Of a stretch of DNA of 64,000 nucleotides, positions 61,301 through 64,000 are shown one piece after another. Numbering within the stretch: position 1 is the first letter of the stretch; every line of letters starts with the position of its first letter. Origin of the DNA: Galeruca laticollis. Taxonomy: Eukaryota > Arthropoda > Insecta > Coleoptera > Chrysomelidae. A program made the position numbers and the translations under genes. The stretch spans positions 30,719,567-30,783,566 of the forward strand of contig OY998184.1 in assembly GCA_963921935.1 (NCBI GenBank), given 5' to 3'. A model generated the notes under the pieces. It made no database searches. It saw nothing but the letters and a program-made list of their open reading frames with translations, and was not told the origin of the DNA.

Positions 61301-61951
61301 GGAAATGGTGTATTGAAATCTGTCGTTAACTCCCGGACTATTATAACTTGTTCCCGTCTTAGAACAATGCATTTTACAATTATAAATGTACAATCGAAAG
61401 CCAGAATGGCCTTCATTCTATGGATTATCAATCTGCCAAAGTCTTAGCAATAGAAAGTAATTATAGAAAACGCCTTTTTTTGGAAACAACATATATTGCT
61501 GAACAAAATTATGTAATAAATAAAAAAACAGATTTAAATAACCTTAGTGTTATCTATGCATATCTTTTAGATTATGAAAAAAGAACAGAAGATTCATAAC
61601 AATCTTTAATTTTATGATAAAAAAAATAAAAATTGTAATAGTTCAAGATCAAATATTTTGTTTATTGTCATATTGTTTTTTGAGTTTTTCATTGATTTAT
61701 GTTTAAAAGAGTTTATTATAAAAATTTACAACTATTCCACAATTCGCTATAGATTTTATGTAAGTATTCATTATTTCATTTAATTATTATTAATGATAAC
61801 ATTGACCAATTATTTATAGCCCTTGATAATGAATGAAAATCATTCGAAAGCTCGGGAATAAATATCTGAAAGAATTTACTCTGGAGTCTTATTGCCACAT
61901 CCCCACAAAAATATCCATTACAAATAAGTTGGAAAATATCTTTTTTCAAAT

Positions 61952-61989
<38 letters not shown>

Positions 61990-62720
61990 GAAGAAAAAAA
62001 GCAATTTAGTATGTGAATATGCTTCATATGAGAACGATCGAAGATTGAATTCACATACATGTAGCAATAATAACTAACAAGACTTTCTTGCAAGAACTAT
62101 TGAGATGATTTCCATTTTGCTAATAAATCATTGTTTTTTTTTCTATTACAGGTACGGATAATGACTTAGTAGATTGGAATAAAGAACAATGTGTACCACC
62201 TTTTTGGTTTATGAGACACCATTTTCAGAACCAACCTCCTCCTTGGTGGTGGCAGCAACAACAGTGTCAGAGAAACTGGGGTCCACCATGTAGGAACTTC
62301 GACGGACCTGGAAGAGTTGACGAGAACAGTCATTGGCAACAACCATCCAGAGGCTGGGTACCATGGTGGGCTAACAGAAATGCTGAGGGTTGCGAACAAC
62401 CACCCAGGGAATGGGCACCATGGTGGGCTAATAGAAATGCTGATGCTTCTACTAGAGGTGTGGAGAACAACAGGCCACAGCAACCACCCAGAGAATGGCG
62501 ACCTTGGTGGGCTAACAGAAATAGTGATACTTCCGAACAAGCACCTAAAGAGTGGGTTCCATGGTGGGCTAACAGAAATGCTGATACTTCTGCTAGAGGT
62601 GGAGATAACAGTCAACCTCAGCAACCGTCTAGAGAATGGGGACCTTGGTGGTTTTCCAGAAATTCCGATGGTCCTGGTAGATCTGGGGATAATAACAATT
62701 CCTCCAGCTTCTGGAGATAA
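43384..62720 (+). CDS. Gene 2 of the PPFWF family, Trp-rich repeat protein with an 18.6-kb intron
   Basis: Exon 1 is 43384-43561 and exon 2 is 62152-62720. Donor T|GTAAAT and acceptor CTATTACAG| are both phase 1, as in gene 1, giving a Cys codon at the join and 248 residues. Exon 1 reads MSTSHPNMDNLENSPQFQEA and then VKNAVDKALSDFF, clearly paralogous to gene 1, followed by a Lys/Glu stretch. Exon 2 starts TDNDLVDWNKEQCVPPFWFM, sharing PPFWF with gene 1, then PPPWWWQQQQ and five to six tandem repeats with PWWANRN. No signal peptide or membrane segment. The poly(A) signal is at 62809. That these exons belong to one transcript is inferred from phase, order and paralogy. They could instead be halves of two genes. 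Function unknown. Confidence 0.62.
43612..44229. other. Start of the gene 2 intron, no recognisable element
   Basis: 43735-43800 contains the near-palindromic words GATGATAATAACAATGTTAT and ATCATCATATT. 44020-44130 is GC-richer (GGCAATGGTGGGAGGTGTGT) but has no open frame of note. Confidence 0.35.
44230..44596 (-). pseudogene. Penelope family 2 copy E: C-terminal end with decayed hammerhead
   Basis: The minus strand has the C-terminal end ELEIRRQLRNSQYKVVNEQI and NLGSSPLFNCLLK (44596-44488), then tail sequence with a hammerhead relic at 44338-44391: CTGACAA instead of CTGACGA, helix II GATA/TATC, GAAAC-ACTT-GT-C. The core G is mutated, so it should be inactive. This copy is more diverged than A to D. 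Confidence 0.65.
44597..44834 (+). pseudogene. Penelope family 2 copy E: inverted RT fragment
   Basis: The plus strand reads NHINKLHQKIKFT, a stop, EVEENNSINFLDS, NVLDYSIYRKPAHTNVTIP and SHKLAAYNLMIYRA with stops. It corresponds to the segment after YVDD in copy A (residues about 162-234). It faces the C-terminal piece at 44596, giving another 5'-to-5' inverted pair. Confidence 0.65.
44836..47340 (-). pseudogene. Jockey-like ORF2, RT to RNase H part
   Basis: 47278-46817 has NDNITYDIIRNMPLPAK, KDRNLFTSYRPISLMSCI and TQYGFRRGYGTLDAI. 46736-46299 has GPRIVYRGLPQGFELSPLLF and QYADDICIYS, the YADD site. 46295-45845 has YKYLGIILD and LDYGCFLYGSSS. RNase H follows 45600-45300 (a Ser-Asp region, then TFIWVKGHIGIYGNEKADRL), then the C-terminal Cys motif MKTSHGRYPAHLAKLGI...CTCN. 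Motif A lies near 46760, partly lost. The 5' part of the same ORF2 is at 47886-48362, separated by an inserted Penelope end. Several frameshifts. A dead copy. Confidence 0.8.
47428..47855 (+). mobile_element. Penelope family 2 copy F: terminal fragment inserted in Jockey ORF2
   Basis: Sequence from the C-terminal codons (AGTTAAATCTAGGGAGTTCT) through the family tail to ACTAGAGACCGTGAGTTTC, matching 37110-37535. It sits between the endonuclease and RT parts of the Jockey copy. No clear target duplication was identified at the two ends (flanks 47427 and 47856). Confidence 0.7.
47734..47789 (+). ncRNA. Hammerhead ribozyme motif (Penelope family 2, copy F)
   Basis: Plus-strand CTGACGA, T, GATA/TATC, GAA, AC-AATT-GT, C, with helix I TTCTG/TAGAA closed. 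The three pairs next to the core have one mismatch (AAC for AAT). The core is intact. Confidence 0.62.
47886..48362 (-). pseudogene. Jockey-like ORF2, endonuclease part
   Basis: The 158-residue frame starts with MMNSIRTLNIIQWNCNSKIK, then FELIALNETWLS, FGGVGILVRD, LCVYKPPN and VIVCGDLNI, the first half of an apurinic-type endonuclease (catalytic Asn, Glu and Asp visible). It ends where the Penelope fragment interrupts. Its ATG overlaps the end of ORF1 by 17 nt (48346-48362), the compact arrangement used by many Jockey elements for coupled translation. Confidence 0.75.
48346..49620 (-). pseudogene. Jockey-like ORF1 (gag-like, zinc knuckles), frameshifted
   Basis: From 49620: MTEDSDGGGPPSQHDPPDKM, then YTSTDIGPFYVIVEPSETGI, the conserved opening of Jockey ORF1; FLGNSSVKIDSVRFVVEPYV (about 49100); Cys clusters TDKCIKCGQIHDV and EEFCIYCEQNGHKS (49000-48870); then a Ser/Pro-rich C-terminal part from 48828 (PPRKRKAFSPLIV). 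Frameshifts lie near 49240 and 49020. The two knuckles would bind nucleic acid. The 5' untranslated region probably runs from 49621 to about 50000. Confidence 0.75.
50040..50625 (+). pseudogene. Second Jockey-like ORF2 copy, first half
   Basis: The plus strand (with stops) reads TQENLLLHKKLKAK, HVWKKIAQIHGKNTNTKIPS, NNQAIADSLAHNFDDKFTNR and NELESALSTCRNSAASPDGV followed by PYKFLKKLSNPSLSKLLEI, the linker and start of the RT (the PDG.PY motif). It is cut at 50625 by the insertion 50626-56354. The sequence continues in the same frame after it (56355-56555). Confidence 0.72.
51023..53696 (-). pseudogene. ORF2 of the full-length insertion: endonuclease and reverse transcriptase
   Basis: Endonuclease: MKIIFCNVHSVQNKLPIIRQ (53696), then after a frameshift DRPGDANGGGVALLIKKGIN, ILGAYNPPDN and VLVVGDLNCRHPQWD. 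The linker (53210-52640) has many stops. RT: LKNKTAPGSDTIHNILLKNL, KANKQPCYVDSYRPISLL, PNEQYGFRSGHSTVSQII (about 52110), MQKAFDSVWLEGLLHKL (motif A, 51979), GVPQGSVLSPLLYSLFIHDL and AMYADDTCFVAS (active site intact). The C-terminal frame (51262-51023) has VQNKCLRMAI and ends without RNase H. At least four frame breaks. Confidence 0.8.
53737..56227 (-). pseudogene. ORF1 of the full-length insertion, long N-terminal region plus CCHC domain
   Basis: The 445-residue first frame (56227-54890) is Lys/Asn/Ser rich, with a Cys-containing repeat (residues about 195-235: KKCRENEDKCLETNNKEKC and similar) and an acidic EEEEDSQ stretch. In a homopolymer at about 54905 the frame shifts to SEASSEEEDN and INCPPIVIDGN. 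A second shift at about 54590 leads to SHAFVLRGLTEG, TKERPLYLIV and three knuckles: CHRCQLWGHATSNC, CLKCAGAHLTLEC and CANCRGDHPTYAEIC (54360-54170). The last ~100 residues are Pro/Asn rich, ending at 53737. This is the usual Jockey ORF1 order with an unusually long, repeat-bearing N-terminus. Confidence 0.75.
56355..56555 (+). pseudogene. Second Jockey-like ORF2 copy, continuation after the insertion
   Basis: Reads ICNTLQFPDAWR, IIPIKKQSN, and later EKMINRRLIWFLEKYKIIPI, continuing the RT begun at 50040-50625 exactly across the duplicated target. It is broken by one-base losses and ends at about 56555, where the mariner sequence begins. Confidence 0.72.
56556..57130 (+). pseudogene. Tc1/mariner-type transposase fragment
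   Basis: The plus strand reads FTDESTFRLHGAYN, TQYPQKLNVWAGILGEHLIG, TFFIDGNSTGQKYL, then in broken frames a diverged QQD..PPH region, PNRIISTNGNIRWPVRFPYL, TPNYFFFWCYVKW and RQEFYNRLG ending near the LAQNGG..EHLI tail. This covers the DDE catalytic region from the first D onward. The N-terminal DNA-binding half is missing. Stops and frameshifts make it dead. Confidence 0.75.
57131..57540. other. Stretch left of the long-TIR element
   Basis: A 65-residue plus frame at 57219-57412 (LYLSLLSKAL-like, then HLKANVKTVNPFLL) has no recognisable relatives. Because a Penelope C-terminal fragment resumes on the far side of the long-TIR element (61370), this part might be the same Penelope copy, but I could not show it. 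Confidence 0.3.
57544..58081 (+). repeat. Left terminal inverted repeat of the 3.8-kb element
   Basis: Matches 60801-61340 in reverse complement. It contains CGTCTGCC-type words near 57632, 57776, 57798, 57911 and 57943, and a GC-rich inner part with GACGATCGTCGTTG. It diverges at the poly(T) after 58072. The arm pair differs by scattered substitutions and small gaps, so the insertion is not brand new. Confidence 0.82.
58562..60669 (-). pseudogene. FEN/XPG-like (PIN-like) nuclease-related protein of the long-TIR element
   Basis: Frame 1 (60669-60049, 206 residues) has FNQPNYSRYLVKYLDNLL, DDRHPGLK and LEQTINADAANKLTGI. A stop and about 100 decayed codons follow (LDVDKVLT, a stop, then SLCHADGSICKTDK). 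Frame 2 (59737-59285) has VIIHDGFFLLHLMK and KIVVTFDQYISPSIKD. Frame 3 (from 59322) has HEEADTKIAYH, RCSDTDIIIILLG and HAMTGCDYNSSF. The pattern D...FD..EEAD..DTD..GCDY matches the spacing of acidic residues in FEN1/XPG nucleases (D, FDG, EAEA, DMD, GSDY), so a nuclease fold is inferred. The family is known to me only as large uncharacterised invertebrate proteins. Stops and frameshifts (one in an A run at about 59299) make this copy inactive. Confidence 0.68.
60801..61340 (-). repeat. Right terminal inverted repeat of the 3.8-kb element
   Basis: The reverse complement of the left arm. TGGCAGACGA-type words near 60928, 60959, 61066, 61100 and 61237 mirror those on the left. The start of the coding frame is only about 130 bp from its inner end, so the arm probably carries the promoter. 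Confidence 0.82.
61370..61592 (+). pseudogene. C-terminal fragment of a third Penelope-like family
   Basis: The plus strand reads AKVLAIESNYRKRLFLETTY, then IAEQNYVINKKTDLNNLS and IYAYLLD, the pattern (AK.L..E.NY.KR...E...I......N...D...L...Y) that follows the GIY-YIG domain in Penelope-type elements. No RT remains. A decayed hammerhead follows on the same strand at 61811, in keeping with a Penelope tail. Confidence 0.55.
61811..61863 (+). ncRNA. Decayed hammerhead motif of Penelope family 3
   Basis: Plus-strand TTGATAA (two core changes from CTGATGA), a T, helix II GAATGA/TCATTC with an AAA loop, GAAAG, then helix I CCC/GGG and, across a small loop, TTTAT/ATAAA. The pairing is preserved but the core is mutated, so it is a relic rather than an active ribozyme. 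Confidence 0.45.
61954..61986. repeat. (AT)n microsatellite
   Basis: About 16 uninterrupted AT units in the gene 2 intron, 165 bp before exon 2. Confidence 0.95.
62338..62700 (+). repeat. In-frame tandem repeats in exon 2 of gene 2
   Basis: Five units share (Q)P.REW.PWWANRN, with variable residues after PREW (V, A, R, V, G). Units alternate short (about 19 residues) and long (about 28 residues, adding an Arg/Gly/Asn/Gln-rich insert such as STRGVENNRPQ), so the repeat grew as a dimer. A degenerate unit precedes them (WGPPCRNFDGPGR) and the last is altered (PWWFSRN). Gene 1 has only one related segment (GPWCRSQ). Confidence 0.85.
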
Positions 62721-62808
62721 ATACCATACTGCTATTACAAATAATAGACGTTTATACTTTGCCCAATTATAATTTTATTTTTATTTTGTATTTGTGTAAG
62801 ATGTTCGG

Positions 62809-62814
62809 AATAAA
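62809..62814 (+). terminator. Poly(A) signal of gene 2
   Basis: AATAAA lies 89 bp after the stop codon and is followed by TATATTAATATT. It is the first such hexamer after the stop. Confidence 0.6.
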
Positions 62815-62829
62815 TATATTAATATTATC

Positions 62830-63600
62830 TTCTAATTAATAGCAAGATTTTGAAAACCAAAATCAATGTTCCTTATCCTATTCACTTATGTTGTTTTTTT
62901 CCTATACGACATTCACCAGAACAGTAATTATATTCAAAAGATTCACCAATGAAATAAACACTTTTGAGTCTTTCCACCAATTTCCACTTATTGTTTTGTG
63001 TAAAAATATGATACTTGTCTGAAATGTATATGTAACATAAATGCTCACGATACAAATATTTTTCCTACAGCAATTTCAAGTCTTGGAAAAGTTGCAATGA
63101 AAAAAGCGAACTTTGAAAAAAAGGTGAGTTCGATGCGTAAGTTCTCGTTAGAATATGTATGACTAATGGGAGGTACACGAGTTTAATTTCTGGAGGCAAT
63201 ACTATGAAGATATGTTCATTGTGGAATGTGATTAATAATGATCAAAAATTCTTTATTTTTGAAGTAGTTTAGTTATTGCTGACTCAAAGTGAAAGTAAGT
63301 AGGATTGATATTAGATATAATTACTATTACTGGAATTGCAAATGGATGGAAGGTGGCCAGAATAATTCCAGACTAATATCAGATGTATAATCTGGAACGT
63401 TGGAAAATCACGCATATTGCTAAAAAATCCATAAAAGTTACAATTACTACATCTAGTTTACTACTACGTCTAGTTTAGTATATACAAATAATATACTCCA
63501 CTTAGTCAAGTACCTAGGATTGCATTTGGGCATGAAATTAATTTAGAAAACCTGTGGATTGCGACAAACATCCAACGCCAAAATCCTTCGAAACTTTCAT
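62830..63600. other. Intergenic stretch after gene 2
   Basis: AT-rich. No protein, RNA or repeat family could be named. Confidence 0.35.
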
Positions 63601-63788
63601 TTAAAACCCCTTAAGCAGTACGCGCATTGAATCGGAACAGAGCCGTCGGAAAAGAACAGAACAATCAAAGTTTCAAACGTGCCCGCGCACTGACTCGGCG
63701 TCGATACTCACTTTCAGGAGGTTGATGTTGTATGTAGCAGTCCAGTCAATAAACGAATTTTGTGAAGTAAAGGTGGCACCTTGTGACA

Positions 63789-64000
63789 ATGGAGACGAGT
63801 TCTGATTCTGAAGATGATGTTATGATCGCCCTAGCCTGCAACGAGATTTAACAAAAACGAAGGCCAAGACTCTGTGTTCATGAAATTAATCTCAAAAGAG
63901 AAATATATGGAGAATATCATCACTTGTTTCCAGATCTACTTGGAGATGATGAAACGTTTTTCAAATATTTCCGAATGTCTACCGCTAAATTTTATGAATT
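63789..64000 (+). pseudogene. PIF/Harbinger transposase, N-terminus, cut by the window end
   Basis: ATG at 63789 reads METSSDSEDDVMIALACNEI, a TAA stop, then QKRRPRLCVHEINLKREIYG, EYHHLFPDLLGDDETFFKYF and RMSTAKFYE. This is the typical acidic start followed by the W(V)H.IN..R...GE.H.LFP.L..D...F..YFRMS block of insect Harbinger transposases. The stop at codon 21 makes the copy non-functional unless translation restarts. The upstream GC-richer 63610-63780 is probably the element's 5' end. Confidence 0.8.

Larger units (their letters stand above)
57544..61340. mobile_element. 3.8-kb element with ~540-bp terminal inverted repeats and a FEN/PIN-like ORF
   Basis: Termini TAGTCCGGGAGTTAACGACA (57544) and its reverse complement ending at 61340. 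The repeats stay alignable for about 540 bp inward. The flanking bases are TTA on both sides (57541-57543 and 61341-61343), a possible 3-bp target duplication. The interior has one broken minus-strand reading (58562-60669) and no DDE transposase that I can see. Each arm carries five copies of a TGGCAGACGA-like word. I do not recognise the superfamily. It lies inside the intron of gene 2. Confidence 0.8.

Noticed and set aside
62166..62624. Minus-strand 152-residue repetitive frame and plus-strand 151-residue frame over exon 2 of gene 2
   Set aside because: Both are shifted readings of the in-frame tandem repeat. Only the frame with PWWANRN joins exon 1 in phase and shows homology to gene 1.

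Overview
The window is AT-rich, intron-bearing animal DNA that is mostly transposable elements. Penelope-like, Jockey, RTE, BEL/Pao, Ty3, piggyBac, hAT, pogo, Tc3/mariner and PIF/Harbinger elements together with a TATA plus TCAGT-type initiator point to an arthropod, most likely an insect. I cannot narrow the order further from sequence alone. No ordinary conserved housekeeping gene was recognised.

Non-mobile content: two tandem, same-strand paralogues of an unrecognised two-exon gene family. Gene 1 (19675..21306; exons to 19876 and from 21095) encodes 137 residues. Gene 2 (43384..62720; exons to 43561 and from 62152) encodes 248 residues. Both have a short helical acidic/basic exon 1 with a shared (N)S.QFQEAV core, a phase-1 intron, and an exon 2 that opens into a PPFWF motif. 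Exon 2 of gene 1 is His/Cys rich; that of gene 2 holds Trp-rich tandem repeats built on PWWANRN. The intron of gene 2 is about 18.6 kb and is packed with nested elements, against 1.2 kb in gene 1.

Layout. 1-1750: a cluster of related ~410 bp LTRs in opposite orientations, two of them followed at the primer-binding site by almost whole tRNA copies (Lys and Leu). 1750-4130: a pogo-type transposase remnant split by a hAT element with an 8-bp target duplication. 5-12 kb: sparse remnants (inverted repeat, Tc3-like transposase, second arm of the LTR inverted repeat, a 62-bp tandem repeat). 12.2-18.9 kb: two Penelope families with GIY-YIG domains and hammerhead ribozyme motifs. 19.5-21.6 kb: gene 1. 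21.7-31.7 kb: non-LTR ORF1, a Jockey copy, BEL/Pao gag, Ty3 pol, piggyBac. 31.7-35 kb: little recognisable. 35-42.7 kb: inverted Penelope pair, a short TIR element with a MADF remnant, RTE copies. 43.4-62.8 kb: gene 2 and, inside its intron, Penelope and Jockey fragments, a full-length 5.7 kb Jockey-type insertion with a 13-bp target duplication, a mariner remnant, and a 3.8 kb element with ~540 bp terminal inverted repeats whose only coding content resembles a FEN/XPG-type (PIN-like) nuclease. 63.6-64 kb: start of a PIF/Harbinger transposase.

The two strongest candidates for something undescribed are the PPFWF gene family and the long-TIR element carrying the nuclease-like ORF. The hammerheads and the captured primer tRNAs are mechanistically informative.
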